From contig NZ_CP041696.1 of the NCBI RefSeq assembly GCF_007362955.1, positions 2,480,001-2,544,000 on the forward strand: DNA of 64,000 nucleotides. Reading direction: 5' to 3'. The translations under genes and the position numbers were made by a program. Below are positions 52,447 through 61,776 of this stretch, one piece after another (the stretch's first letter is position 1; each line of letters starts with the position of its first letter). This DNA comes from Lysinibacillus fusiformis (GTDB lineage: Bacteria > Bacillota > Bacilli > Bacillales_A > Planococcaceae). The notes below the pieces were generated by a model that was not told the DNA's origin, ran no database searches, and saw only the letters and a program-made list of their open reading frames with translations.

Positions 52447-54507
52447 TTATCCTTCGCCTTTAAAAATAGAGAATGGTAGAATATTCCAAAATTCTCCCCA
52501 TGTGTTGCTATCAAGAATATCGAAGTTCGTGCATTTTTCTGACGGAATATCTTGGGTATTCAGATAAACGAGACGTTGCTTTGGACAGGCATCTGTTGCC
52601 AGCTTACCTGTTTCAATATCGATTACGACTCCTTTAACGTCCTTCGGTTTTGAAAAATCTACATTTTTTGTTCCTTTATTGACATTCTCCATAAAGTCAA
52701 TCCAGATTTGCTTTGTAGCAGCCATGTCTTCTTTTGCAGATAGGTTTTTCCCCTGATCATAGCCGTTCCAAACACCAGCTGTTAAATTCGGTGTATACCC
52801 GATTAGCCATTGGTCACTATTAGTAGAGCCAGATTTTGCTGCATACGTATGAGTCATACGAGAACGAATAGCAATCCCTGTAGCAGGAGAATAATCACTA
52901 AAGACTGGATCGAAAATACCCGTCATCATTTCTGTTAGCACATAGGCATCTTCTTTGGAAATCACCGTTTCTGCTTTTTTATCGACTTCTTTATTTTCGT
53001 AGATGATATCACCATTCGCATTTTTAATGGAAATAATGGTTGTCGGTAACGTTTTTTGTCCTTGAGATGCTAGTATATTATATGCATTTGACATTTCATA
53101 TAGCGTTGTTTCGACGGTTCCAAGAGCAAGCGATAAGTTATCTTTCGCACCAATATTTACACTAAAGCGATTCGCCATATCATGGAAGGTCTTGAATCCG
53201 ATATCTTCTAGTGTTTTTACCGCATAGATATTATCGGAAATCGCTATGGCCTGTGCTAGGGTCATATCATGATCTGCAAATTCACCATTCACGTTTTTAG
53301 GTGCATAGGTTGCGCGGCCATTATCGTAGGTGAAAGTTGTTTGTCCAACATCTAAAAAAGTCAGTGGTGTATAGCCATTTTCCAAAGCCGCCGCATATAA
53401 AATCGGTTTAATGGTTGAACCAGGCTGCCTTTTTGCTTGTGTAACTCGGTTAAAGGAACTTGTTGCATAATCTCGACCACCGACAAGCGCTGTGACAGCA
53501 CCTGTTTTTGATTCCATGCTGACGAATGCAGCCTGTAGGTCATTTGCAGGCATATTACTAGCAACTGCTTCTTCTGCTGCCGTTTGGTGTCCTTGGTTGA
53601 GCGTTGTTTGTATTGTCCAGCCACCTTCACTGATGTCTAGATTTTTTGTTTTCAATATTTCACTAGCTTCTTGCCAAGCTACGTCCAGGAAATAGGGAGC
53701 AACGGACTTAGAAGCTACCCACATATCATTCTTTAAGACAAGTTGCTCATCTTCTGCACGTGTCTTTTCGGCCTGGGTAATAGCTCCCTGATCGGCCATA
53801 AGTTTTAAAATTACATGTTGACGATTGGTCGCCTTTTCAAGGTTGGCGATTGGTGAGTAAATACTTGGACCTTTCGGTACACCTGCTAACATTGAGGCTT
53901 CGGCAAGCGTTAAATCACTTGCAGATTTCCCATAGTAATATCGACTAGCTGCTTCTACGCCATACATGCCATGCCCATAGTACACGGTGTTTAAATAACC
54001 CTCTAGTATTTCATCCTTGTCATAAAAAACTTCTAATCTATAAGCATATAGTGCCTCGTTTGCTTTCCGTGTCCATGACTTTTCATGGGATAAGTACAGG
54101 TTTCGAGCGTATTGTTGAGTGATTGTACTAGCACCCTGAACTTTACTTCCTGCTTTAATATCAACTAAAATTGCACCAGCAATACGGGAAAAGTCAAAGC
54201 CGCTATGCTTATAAAAATCTTTATCTTCAACGGCTACGGCTGCTTCTACTAAATAGGGTGACATATCATCAAGATCGACCCAATAACGACGCTCATTTGT
54301 AAAGTGATCCCCAATCTGGTTTTCGTTTTCGTCTAAAAAGATAGAAGCTTTTGGTACAGTTAATGGCGGTGCACCAGCCACTTGAATATAGACGCGTAAC
54401 GCTATGAATGCTACTACAATTGCAGATGCAAAGGTGACAAAAAGTGTAAATGCTCTACGTGTACGTTTCACACGCTTTTGCTTACGTTGATAGCTTTTTC
54501 TTTTCAT
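52447..54507 (-). CDS. pbpG: Class A penicillin-binding protein (PbpG/PBP2d-like)
   Basis: Bifunctional peptidoglycan synthase of 686 residues. Short cytoplasmic basic head, one membrane helix (about 19-41), glycosyltransferase domain with Glu94 in VEDKDFYKH and GASTITQQYARNL, and a transpeptidase domain with Ser364-x-x-Lys367 (PGSTIKP), Ser-Asp-Asn at 424-426 and Lys558-Ser-Gly. In B. subtilis pbpG (ywhE) lies in the same place and works in the forespore. The stop codon lies in the first base pairs of the repeat array, so the array directly follows the gene. Confidence 0.88.
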   Translation of the reverse strand: MKRKSYQRKQKRVKRTRRAFTLFVTFASAIVVAFIALRVYIQVAGAPPLTVPKASIFLDENENQIGDHFTNERRYWVDLDDMSPYLVEAAVAVEDKDFYKHSGFDFSRIAGAILVDIKAGSKVQGASTITQQYARNLYLSHEKSWTRKANEALYAYRLEVFYDKDEILEGYLNTVYYGHGMYGVEAASRYYYGKSASDLTLAEASMLAGVPKGPSIYSPIANLEKATNRQHVILKLMADQGAITQAEKTRAEDEQLVLKNDMWVASKSVAPYFLDVAWQEASEILKTKNLDISEGGWTIQTTLNQGHQTAAEEAVASNMPANDLQAAFVSMESKTGAVTALVGGRDYATSSFNRVTQAKRQPGSTIKPILYAAALENGYTPLTFLDVGQTTFTYDNGRATYAPKNVNGEFADHDMTLAQAIAISDNIYAVKTLEDIGFKTFHDMANRFSVNIGAKDNLSLALGTVETTLYEMSNAYNILASQGQKTLPTTIISIKNANGDIIYENKEVDKKAETVISKEDAYVLTEMMTGIFDPVFSDYSPATGIAIRSRMTHTYAAKSGSTNSDQWLIGYTPNLTAGVWNGYDQGKNLSAKEDMAATKQIWIDFMENVNKGTKNVDFSKPKDVKGVVIDIETGKLATDACPKQRLVYLNTQDIPSEKCTNFDILDSNTWGEFWNILPFSIFKGEG

Positions 54508-54820
54508 CTGACTTCACCTCGTTTTCTCACAACTTGCGTATAGTATGTGTCTGAACATTCTTATTTAATCGAAATTCTAAGCAAAAACTATTGCACTTTA
54601 TTCAAAAACATCTATACTTTTTTTGTACTGTTTGAAATGATAGCATTCGACAAAAGAATATTACTTTGTAGATTTTACTCGAATTTTGCTAGTCGTTCCA
54701 ATTATGTATACGAGGATGCGGGTATGGAGGTTTCATTACAAACCTGTAAGCCCATAAAGTGAAATTACGATAGTATTGAATTTCAAAGGATTAAGTTCAG
54801 ATATTAATGGAGGGCTAGAA
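54508..54820. other. Gap between pbpG and speB with no gene
   Basis: About 310 bases, AT-rich. In B. subtilis speE (spermidine synthase) lies here; I find no spermidine synthase remnant in any frame. Only the speB ribosome site (GGAGGG) is clear. Confidence 0.5.
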
Positions 54821-55693
54821 ATGAGATTTGATGAGGCTTATTCAGGAAATGTTTTTATAAAAAGTCATCCGACATATGAGGATGCACAGGCAGTAATTTA
54901 TGGTATGCCGATGGATTGGACAGTTAGTTATCGACCGGGTTCACGCTTCGGTCCACAACGTATTCGTGAAGTATCCATTGGACTTGAAGAATACAGTCCA
55001 TATTTAGATAGAGATTTAGATGAAGTAAAGTATTTCGATGCAGGGGACATTCCACTACCATTTGGAAATGCACAACGTTCACTAGATGAAATCGAAAAAT
55101 TCATTGTTAAACTATTAGAAGATGGTAAAATTCCGGTCGGCATGGGTGGCGAGCATTTAGTATCTTGGCCGGTAATGAAGGCAGTTTCTGCAAAATACGA
55201 AGATTTAGCAATTATTCACTTTGATGCGCATACAGATTTACGCGTTGAATATGAGGGTGAGCCACTTTCTCACTCAACGCCGATACGTAAAATTGCAGAA
55301 CATATCGGACCGAAAAATGTATATTCTTTTGGTATCCGTTCAGGCATGAAGGAAGAATTTGATTGGGCAAAAGAAAACGGTATGCATATTTCAAAATTTG
55401 AAGTGCTAGAGCCGTTAAAAGAAGTATTGCCAACACTAGCAGGTCGTAATGTATACGTTACAATTGATATAGATGTACTAGACCCAGCACATGCACCAGG
55501 TACAGGTACAGTAGATTGTGGAGGTATTACTTCAAAAGAATTACTAGCGTCGATACATGCCATTGCAGCAAGTGGTGTAAATGTAGTAGGCTTTGACCTA
55601 GTTGAAGTTGCCCCAATCTACGATTCATCTGAAATGACAGCGAATACAGCGTCAAAATTGCTTAGAGAAATGATTCTAGGCTGGGTGAAATAA
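54821..55693 (+). CDS. speB: Agmatinase
   Basis: Binuclear manganese ureohydrolase that splits agmatine into putrescine and urea. 290 residues starting MRFDEAYSGNVFI at the ATG at 54821 (GGAGGG nine bases upstream), which matches B. subtilis SpeB in length and start. Metal ligands are in GGEHLVSW, HFDAHTDLR and DIDVLDPAHAPGTGT. Putrescine needs an aminopropyl transferase for spermidine, which is not adjacent. Confidence 0.95.
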   Translation: MRFDEAYSGNVFIKSHPTYEDAQAVIYGMPMDWTVSYRPGSRFGPQRIREVSIGLEEYSPYLDRDLDEVKYFDAGDIPLPFGNAQRSLDEIEKFIVKLLEDGKIPVGMGGEHLVSWPVMKAVSAKYEDLAIIHFDAHTDLRVEYEGEPLSHSTPIRKIAEHIGPKNVYSFGIRSGMKEEFDWAKENGMHISKFEVLEPLKEVLPTLAGRNVYVTIDIDVLDPAHAPGTGTVDCGGITSKELLASIHAIAASGVNVVGFDLVEVAPIYDSSEMTANTASKLLREMILGWVK

Positions 55694-55754
55694 AGCAATA
55701 AGTTACTAACTTAAATGTTCGATGAAGCTAGGCAACGGTCGTAAACAAATACTA

Positions 55755-55797
55755 TAAAAGGGTATTCCATATTTAGTAAATGGAATACCCTTTTATA
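55755..55797 (+). terminator. Terminator after speB
   Basis: TAAAAGGGTATTCCAT / ATGGAATACCCTTTTA perfect hairpin. Confidence 0.85.
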
Positions 55798-56144
55798 ATG
55801 TACTTATAGTTCTGCCACAGCCTCTAATTAAGTAGCTGTGGCAACAAAAGAAATATAAGAGGTAAATTAGGAATAAGATCTTTGGTTGTTTAATTAACAG
55901 GGGTTTCAATCTAAGAACGGACTGCCATTAGACGGTCTTTTTTTGCTTTTAAGCGCTATAATTTAAGAGTTGTGTACTGGATTCTTCTTCAACTCCCATG
56001 AAAGAGCTTAATTATCTTTCATTATCTGTGGTGAAGTGCTGTTTATTGCGCTTCATGGATGGCTAACGGAGTTTAGTTTAAGAATAATTTAAAAATTTCA
56101 GGGAAAGATACTCATTAATTAAATCTATATTAAAGGAGTATTCG
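55798..56144. other. Gap before the DUF3888 gene
   Basis: No gene. A second inverted repeat TGCCACAGC / GCTGTGGCA lies at 55813-55843; otherwise AT-rich with no clear signals. Confidence 0.45.
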
Positions 56145-56981
56145 ATGAAGAAAATCCTGATAATATTATCTTTTTTTCTTCTTAGTATCCATATTAATAA
56201 CCATCAAGTGGTTGCGGAAAAACCCCCGAATGAGGACTTATACAAAGATGCTTTGTTAACATTAATTTTAGGAAATCATGATTCCCAAAATGAGCAACCT
56301 GATTATAAACTTATTTATGATACTTTGATTACAACACTATTCCCCTCCATAGAGAAAGAAATTATTAATTATTATGGCTATCCCAAGCAACTTGAGGATG
56401 CTAAAATTCTGAGTCTTACAAGAAAGCATGAGGGAAGTTTTGATTTTAATGCAGAAGTCCAAGTCACAACATTTGTACATGCACATAACCCTCCTTATGG
56501 GAAGGAAACAATGACTTTTAATATAAGTCCTTTTGGGGTTAAAACCATTAGCTTTAAACATGAGGGAGAGAAATTAGAAAAGGATATAAATGAATTTTAT
56601 AAAGAAACACTTTCAGATATAAAACAGTCTTTTAATTTGAATTTAGAGTCTTACTCTTGTTACACATACAATCAATTACAATACCAAACAGAAATAAATA
56701 ATGAATTTAAATCTCTTTTTAATATTGCAGAAGAAATAGTAACCAACATTTTGTTTCCTGAGAGAAAGATACCCTACAAAAATGTTATTGACCCTGTAAC
56801 CTTTATAAAAGGCAACACAGGCTATATGCTCTTTAAAAAGTCTGATGGCACAAATGTAATTTATAAAGTACAAAAGAAAGATGGTAATTGGATAGTAACG
56901 GATAAAAATAGTAAACAAAGTAATGAAATGGATTATAAATTACCATGGTATGTATGGAAAAAAATTAAGCCTACTGATTAA
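56145..56981 (+). CDS. Secreted DUF3888 protein
   Basis: 278 residues with an N-terminal signal peptide (ILIILSFFLLSIHI...VVAEK). Residues about 30-140 carry the DUF3888 pattern: NEDLYKDALLTLIL, EKEIINYYG, and FVHAHNPPYGKETMTF. The C-terminal 130 residues are an unfamiliar extension. Base composition is more AT-rich than in surrounding backbone genes, and the gene interrupts the speB-ywiB order, so it may be acquired. Function unknown. RBS AAAGGAG. Confidence 0.75.
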   Translation: MKKILIILSFFLLSIHINNHQVVAEKPPNEDLYKDALLTLILGNHDSQNEQPDYKLIYDTLITTLFPSIEKEIINYYGYPKQLEDAKILSLTRKHEGSFDFNAEVQVTTFVHAHNPPYGKETMTFNISPFGVKTISFKHEGEKLEKDINEFYKETLSDIKQSFNLNLESYSCYTYNQLQYQTEINNEFKSLFNIAEEIVTNILFPERKIPYKNVIDPVTFIKGNTGYMLFKKSDGTNVIYKVQKKDGNWIVTDKNSKQSNEMDYKLPWYVWKKIKPTD

Positions 56982-56997
56982 TTCAGTTAGGCTTTTT
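56968..56997 (+). terminator. Terminator over the DUF3888 stop codon
   Basis: AGCCTACTGA / TCAGTTAGGCT hairpin followed by five T; the stop codon is within the stem-loop. Confidence 0.8.
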
Positions 56998-57045
56998 GAA
57001 TTGAAAGATATCGTGTCCTAATCCTTATTCAACGAGATGCTTTAA

Positions 57046-57252
57046 TCCCCATCAGGAGGAAATATCCTTAGTGACTCATTTCCGATTTCAGTTGACCAAA
57101 TAAAAGATCTTGTAAAAGGTTTTACGGATTTCAGTTTAGATACAATTGAATTACATGTAACAGGGGTAGCTGAAACAAATGGAGTTACTAAATTATTCAT
57201 TGGATTATCAGGTGAGGCCGGTGTGAAACTGGTCTTAAATAAAAATAAGTAA
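57046..57252 (+). pseudogene. C-terminal fragment of a small protein (no start codon)
   Basis: An open frame ending at 57252 encodes SDSFPISVDQIKDLVKGF followed by a beta-rich end (TIELHVTGVAE, KLFIGLSGEAGVKLVLNK). No ATG, GTG or TTG starts it; upstream the frame is closed at 57043. The sequence has the look of a small CU044_2847/'Pepco'-type domain found with trypsin-like proteases in prokaryotic conflict systems, but I am not certain. Most likely a leftover of a larger inserted unit. Confidence 0.45.
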
Positions 57253-57257
57253 GTTGA

Positions 57258-57281
57258 AGCACTCTTAACAGGGTGCTTTTT
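57258..57281 (+). terminator. Terminator after the gene fragment
   Basis: AGCAC.C / G.GTGCT short hairpin with TTTT. 57285-57516 holds no gene I can support. Confidence 0.6.
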
Positions 57282-57516
57282 AGTTTAAATAATACTCACA
57301 CATTCCTTGACACACGCCACCATTGTTAAATTTATATTAGCCCCACTCAGTCCCAAAATCCTGCTTTTATATGCTGTATCTTGCATAGAAGTGACAACAA
57401 TGAATAATATCACAAACGCTGATTTAACAGACTTCATAACACTTGCATGTTGTATTTTGCGTCATTCCTAATATATAATAAAAAGGTTATAGTAAAAAGA
57501 ATATAAGGGAGCGTCC

Positions 57517-57951
57517 ATGATGGTGAACGAAGCAAAATCGCAGGTGAACATAAAGCTCATATCTACGATTCGTCCGATTGATGGTGAGTCCGAAACGTAT
57601 GAAATGTGGTTGAACGGGCATTTATATGAAAAAGCAGAGAGTCTGTATTTGAAATATGAAGAGGTGCAGGAAGATAAAACAATCCGCACGACGATGAAGC
57701 TAGGTAAGGAACAGGCACTCATTATGCGTGCTGGAGCAGTAAAAATGCGCTTACCACTCAATACTGTGGAACAACAAATTGGACATTATGAAAGTGAATT
57801 TGGTTCGATGCCACTCGTGACTAGAACGAAAAATATGGCATTTACAAGGCAGGCAGTAAGCGGAGATTTTTACGTGCAGTACGATTTATTAATGGGTGGA
57901 CAATCCGTCGGCAATTATACATTAGACATTACATTTACGGAGGTACAATGA
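57517..57951 (+). CDS. ywiB: YwiB-family protein (DUF1934)
   Basis: 144 residues, a calycin-like beta-barrel protein of the DUF1934 family. It always lies directly before argS in Bacillus; here its stop TGA overlaps the arg[25 protein letters not shown] and [18 protein letters not shown] are the conserved segments. Function unknown. Confidence 0.88.
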   Translation: MMVNEAKSQVNIKLISTIRPIDGESETYEMWLNGHLYEKAESLYLKYEEVQEDKTIRTTMKLGKEQALIMRAGAVKMRLPLNTVEQQIGHYESEFGSMPLVTRTKNMAFTRQAVSGDFYVQYDLLMGGQSVGNYTLDITFTEVQ

Positions 57952-59618
57952 TGAACGCAGTAGAACAAGTACAACAGGCCATTAAAGCGGCGATTGCACA
58001 AGCTGTTGAAAAAGCAGGCTTAGTCGAAGCTGGCACAGAATTAAATATTCACCTAGAAACACCAAAGGATAAGGCAAATGGTGACTATGCAACAAATATC
58101 GCGATGCAATTAACAAAATTAGCAAAAAAACCACCTCGTGCAATTGCAGAGGCAATTTTGGAAAACCTTGAGATCGCAGAGACTGATATTGAGAAGATCG
58201 AAATTGCAGGTCCTGGTTTTATGAATATTACTGTTCGTAAAGATTTTTTGGCTGGTGTCGTAACAGCGGTTCTTGAGCAAGGGTCTGACTATGGTCGTTC
58301 GAATGCTGGTGCAGGCGAGAAAGTTCAAGTAGAATTCGTATCAGCAAATCCAACTGGGGATCTTCACTTAGGACATGCACGTGGAGCATCTGTAGGTGAT
58401 TCTTTATGTAATGTATTAGATATGGCAGGTTATGCGGTATCTCGTGAATATTACATTAATGATGCGGGTAATCAAATTAATAACTTAGCTTACTCATTAG
58501 AGGCACGTTACAAACAAGCTTTAGGTATGGATGCTGATATGCCAGAGGATGGCTACCACGGTCAGGATATCATCGGAATTGCTGGTAAACTGGCGAAGGA
58601 GCACGGTGACTCGATTTTAGCGAATCCGGATGAAGAACGTTTTGCTTTCTTCCGTCAGCACGGTTTAGCATTAGAGTTAGATAAATTAAAAACGGATCTT
58701 GCAAACTTCCGCGTAAACTTTAACGTATGGTATTCTGAAACTTCATTATATGAAAACGGCAAAATAGAAGTAGCATTAGATAAATTAAAAGCGAATGGCC
58801 ACGTGTTTGAAGAAGATGGTGCGACTTGGTTCCGTTCGACAACGTTTGGCGACGACAAAGATCGAGTATTGATTAAAAACGATGGCTCTTTCACATACCT
58901 GACACCTGATATCGCATACCACGAAGATAAGATTGTGCGTGGCTTCGATAAACTCATTAACATTTGGGGTGCAGACCATCATGGGTATATTCCGCGTATG
59001 AAAGCGGCCATCCAAGCTCTAGGCTATGATCGCGATACACTTGAAGTGGAAATTATTCAAATGGTGCAACTTTATAAAAACGGTGAGAAATTTAAAATGT
59101 CAAAACGTACAGGTAATGCAGTTACAATGCGTGAGCTTGTAGAAGAAGTCGGTTTGGATGCAGTGCGTTACTTCTTTGTGAAGACAGCAGGCGATTCTCA
59201 TATGGACTTTGACCTTGACCTTGCTGTATCACAATCGAATGAAAATCCTGTGTACTATGCGCAATATGCACATGCACGTATTTCTTCAATTTTACGTTCA
59301 GCAAGCGAACAAGGCTTTGCCACTTCAGCTAATAATTTAAACTTGTTAACTGCGGACAAAGAAATTGATTTATTGAAAAAAGTGGGCGATTTCCCGAAAG
59401 TGGTGGCAGATGCTGCTAAGCACCGTACTCCACACCGCATCGCAAACTATATTCAAGAAACAGCAGCAGCATTCCACAGCTTCTACAATGCTGAAAAAGT
59501 ACTAGATGCTTCAAATAAAGAGCTGACAGAAGCTCGTTTAGCACTTATTACAGCTGTGCGTACGACAATTGCAAATGCACTACGTCTAATTGGTGTATCA
59601 GCACCAGAAAAAATGTAA
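57948..59618 (+). CDS. argS: Arginyl-tRNA synthetase
   Basis: Class I synthetase that charges tRNA-Arg, 556 residues. The HIGH motif is HLGHARG (in [15 protein letters not shown]) and KMSKR is present in FKMSKRTGN. The N-terminal Add1 domain and C-terminal helical anticodon domain (DALRS type, ends [12 protein letters not shown]) are complete. Coupled to ywiB by a four-base overlap. Confidence 0.97.
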   Translation: MMNAVEQVQQAIKAAIAQAVEKAGLVEAGTELNIHLETPKDKANGDYATNIAMQLTKLAKKPPRAIAEAILENLEIAETDIEKIEIAGPGFMNITVRKDFLAGVVTAVLEQGSDYGRSNAGAGEKVQVEFVSANPTGDLHLGHARGASVGDSLCNVLDMAGYAVSREYYINDAGNQINNLAYSLEARYKQALGMDADMPEDGYHGQDIIGIAGKLAKEHGDSILANPDEERFAFFRQHGLALELDKLKTDLANFRVNFNVWYSETSLYENGKIEVALDKLKANGHVFEEDGATWFRSTTFGDDKDRVLIKNDGSFTYLTPDIAYHEDKIVRGFDKLINIWGADHHGYIPRMKAAIQALGYDRDTLEVEIIQMVQLYKNGEKFKMSKRTGNAVTMRELVEEVGLDAVRYFFVKTAGDSHMDFDLDLAVSQSNENPVYYAQYAHARISSILRSASEQGFATSANNLNLLTADKEIDLLKKVGDFPKVVADAAKHRTPHRIANYIQETAAAFHSFYNAEKVLDASNKELTEARLALITAVRTTIANALRLIGVSAPEKM

Positions 59619-59630
59619 CTTTAACGTTTA

Positions 59631-59663
59631 GCCCTCGGCACAATAATGTGTCGGGGGCTTTTT
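59631..59663 (+). terminator. Terminator after argS
   Basis: GCCCTCGGCACA / GTGTCGGGGGC hairpin and TTTTT. Confidence 0.88.
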
Positions 59664-59668
59664 GTATT

Positions 59669-59752
59669 TAAACGACGGTAGAACAGGGGAAGTGACGGAT
59701 AGAACGGTCAAAGTGATGGATAGAACAGCTAAAGTGACGGATAGTTTAGCCC
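59669..59752. repeat. Three to four 21-bp intergenic repeat units
   Basis: AAGTGA(C/T)GGATAG begins at 59690, 59711 and 59732, exactly 21 bp apart; a worn unit (ACGACGGTAGAAC) precedes. The same unit occurs at 788-829. Both sites follow a gene terminator. Confidence 0.8.
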
Positions 59753-59891
59753 ATATGACTGATTTCGTATTGGGAAACCGTAGCATTAATCTGCTATATG
59801 TAATGTTTTCTCTAACTATTACAAATATTTTGTTGAAGTTTACGTTAACGTCAATGATATACTGTTGGTAATTGCGGAGGGGGGATTGGAT

Positions 59892-60281
59892 TTGAAAACG
59901 ATACAAGAGGTGGCAAAAGAATTTCATGTTTCAACACGGACAATCCGTTATTATGAAGAACTCGGTTTGCTTAATCCGAGTCGTTCCAATACCAATCAGC
60001 GAACCTTTTCAAAAAAAGAAATGGCCAAATTAAAGCTCATTTTCCGGGGCAAACGATATGGTTTTTCATTGGAAGAAATAAAGGAGATGGTGTTGCTCTT
60101 TGATTTTGACCGGACAGGTATTCAGCAATTACAACGAACAGTCACATATGGGGAACAAAAAATGCAAGAGATTGATGACAAAATAGCTGAGCTTTTACAA
60201 ATGAAAAATGAATTGCAACAATTGCATGGCATGTTTAGTGAAAAATTAACTACTTTAAAGGGAGAGATGCACGATGAATAG
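59892..60281 (+). CDS. MerR-family transcriptional regulator
   Basis: 129 residues: N-terminal winged helix (TIQEVAKEFHVSTRTIRYYE, KRYGFSLEEIKEMV) and a C-terminal dimer coiled coil (GEQKMQEIDDKIAELLQMKNE, split by motif). No Cys for metal sensing; the type resembles LiuR-like regulators of acyl-CoA catabolism. TTG at 59892 lies seven bases after GGAGGGGGG. It overlaps the next gene by eight bases, so it is likely to control its own operon. Confidence 0.85.
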   Translation: MKTIQEVAKEFHVSTRTIRYYEELGLLNPSRSNTNQRTFSKKEMAKLKLIFRGKRYGFSLEEIKEMVLLFDFDRTGIQQLQRTVTYGEQKMQEIDDKIAELLQMKNELQQLHGMFSEKLTTLKGEMHDE

Positions 60282-61776
60282 TTCAAATTTGTTAGCACGA
60301 AATGCCCGAAAGTATGCAAAAAATGAAGCGGTTATTTGTCACGGACGAAGAGTGACATATCGTGATTTAGACGAGCAAGTGACACGACTTGGTCATGCAT
60401 TATTGGAACTAGGCGTTAGACAAAGTGATAAGGTAATTGTCTTCATGCCGAATGTAGTGGAGTTTGTCGTGAGTTATTTCGCCATTCAACGTATTGGGGC
60501 AATTGTTGTTCCTGTCAATGCGAAATTTACCTTGCCTGAGGTCGAATATGTCGCGCAACATGCGGAGGCAAAGGCGATAATTGCCCATGAAGCAATATTT
60601 ACATCCGTCGAAAATATGACATTGATACCTATCAAAATTAAAACAGGTCAAGTAATGGGTGGCTGGTTGAACTATGAAGTGCTTATTCAAAATGCAAGTA
60701 CCCATACAATTGATTGCCAGCTCAACGAAGATGATGCATCTACGATTTTATATACTTCTGGTACTACAGGTAAGCCTAAAGGGGTGCTTTTTAGCTATCG
60801 AAATATTTTAGCAGTGGCTCAAATGATTGCTGTTGAAATGGAAGTAAAGCCGGAAAGCCGCATACTACTGATGATGCCACTAACACATTCAGCACCACTG
60901 CATTTATTTTTAATGGCGGGTGTCTTTGTAGGTTCAACAAATGTACTGACACCAATATTTACGCCAGACTTATTTATCGATGCGATTGAGCAGGAGAAAA
61001 CAACACACTTTTTTGGAGCGCCAGTGGCTTATTTATTAACTACACAATCACCAAGATTGCAAACAGCTGATTTATCTTCTATGAAGTGGTGGGTTTATGG
61101 GGGGGCTCCGTTATCCCAACATGAAGTTAGTGCCATAGAAAAAGCATTCCAAACAGATAATTTAACGTGTGTGTACGGCTTAACAGAGGCTGGACCAAGT
61201 GGCTCATTATTGTTCGGACAGGAGCATGTGTTAAAGGCAGGGAGTATTGGTCAACGTGCGCCACTCGGTACAGAATTGCGCATTATTAACGACAATGGCG
61301 AGGACGTGGCTGTTGGAGAAGTAGGCGAAATTGTGATATTTGGTGAAGGGAATATGATGGGCTATTACAAGGACGAGGTGGCCACACAGGCTGCATTCAT
61401 AGATGGATGGTTGAAAACAGGTGATTTAGCTCGCTTCGACGAGGATGGCTATATATGGATAGTTGATCGGAAAAAGGACGTCATTATATCAGGTGGTGTG
61501 AATATCTACCCGAAAGAAATTGAAGATTGTTTAGTAAGCTACGAAGATATCGTTGAGGTTGCTGTTATCGGTGTTCCACATCCGCAGTGGGGTGAAACGG
61601 TAAAGGCCGTTTATGCCTCAAAGGTAGAAATTAATGAAGAAACACTAGTTGCTTTTTTGGAAGAACATCTAGCAAAATATAAAATTCCACGTATTTTCGA
61701 ACGTGTGGAGGCACTCCCACGGAATGCATCAGGAAAAATATTGAAGCAATCATTGAAGGGACAAGAGGTGAGATAA
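60274..61776 (+). CDS. Acyl-CoA synthetase (AMP-binding)
   Basis: 500-residue ANL ligase for fatty or branched-chain acids. P-loop TSGTTGKPKG, YGLTEAGPSG, GWLKTGD, and the catalytic lysine in NASGKILK. Middle gene of a three-gene operon with a MerR regulator and an acyl-CoA dehydrogenase; starts within the end of the regulator gene. Confidence 0.88.
   Translation: MNSSNLLARNARKYAKNEAVICHGRRVTYRDLDEQVTRLGHALLELGVRQSDKVIVFMPNVVEFVVSYFAIQRIGAIVVPVNAKFTLPEVEYVAQHAEAKAIIAHEAIFTSVENMTLIPIKIKTGQVMGGWLNYEVLIQNASTHTIDCQLNEDDASTILYTSGTTGKPKGVLFSYRNILAVAQMIAVEMEVKPESRILLMMPLTHSAPLHLFLMAGVFVGSTNVLTPIFTPDLFIDAIEQEKTTHFFGAPVAYLLTTQSPRLQTADLSSMKWWVYGGAPLSQHEVSAIEKAFQTDNLTCVYGLTEAGPSGSLLFGQEHVLKAGSIGQRAPLGTELRIINDNGEDVAVGEVGEIVIFGEGNMMGYYKDEVATQAAFIDGWLKTGDLARFDEDGYIWIVDRKKDVIISGGVNIYPKEIEDCLVSYEDIVEVAVIGVPHPQWGETVKAVYASKVEINEETLVAFLEEHLAKYKIPRIFERVEALPRNASGKILKQSLKGQEVR

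Noticed and set aside
52274..52567. 97-codon frame across the end of the repeat array
   Set aside because: Made of translated repeat units and antisense to the pbpG end; it has no family likeness.
59662..59871. Heptad-like frame V-T-D-R-x-x-K through the 21-bp repeats
   Set aside because: Produced by a 21-bp repeat read as seven codons; no ribosome site, and the frame is not kept at the other repeat site.
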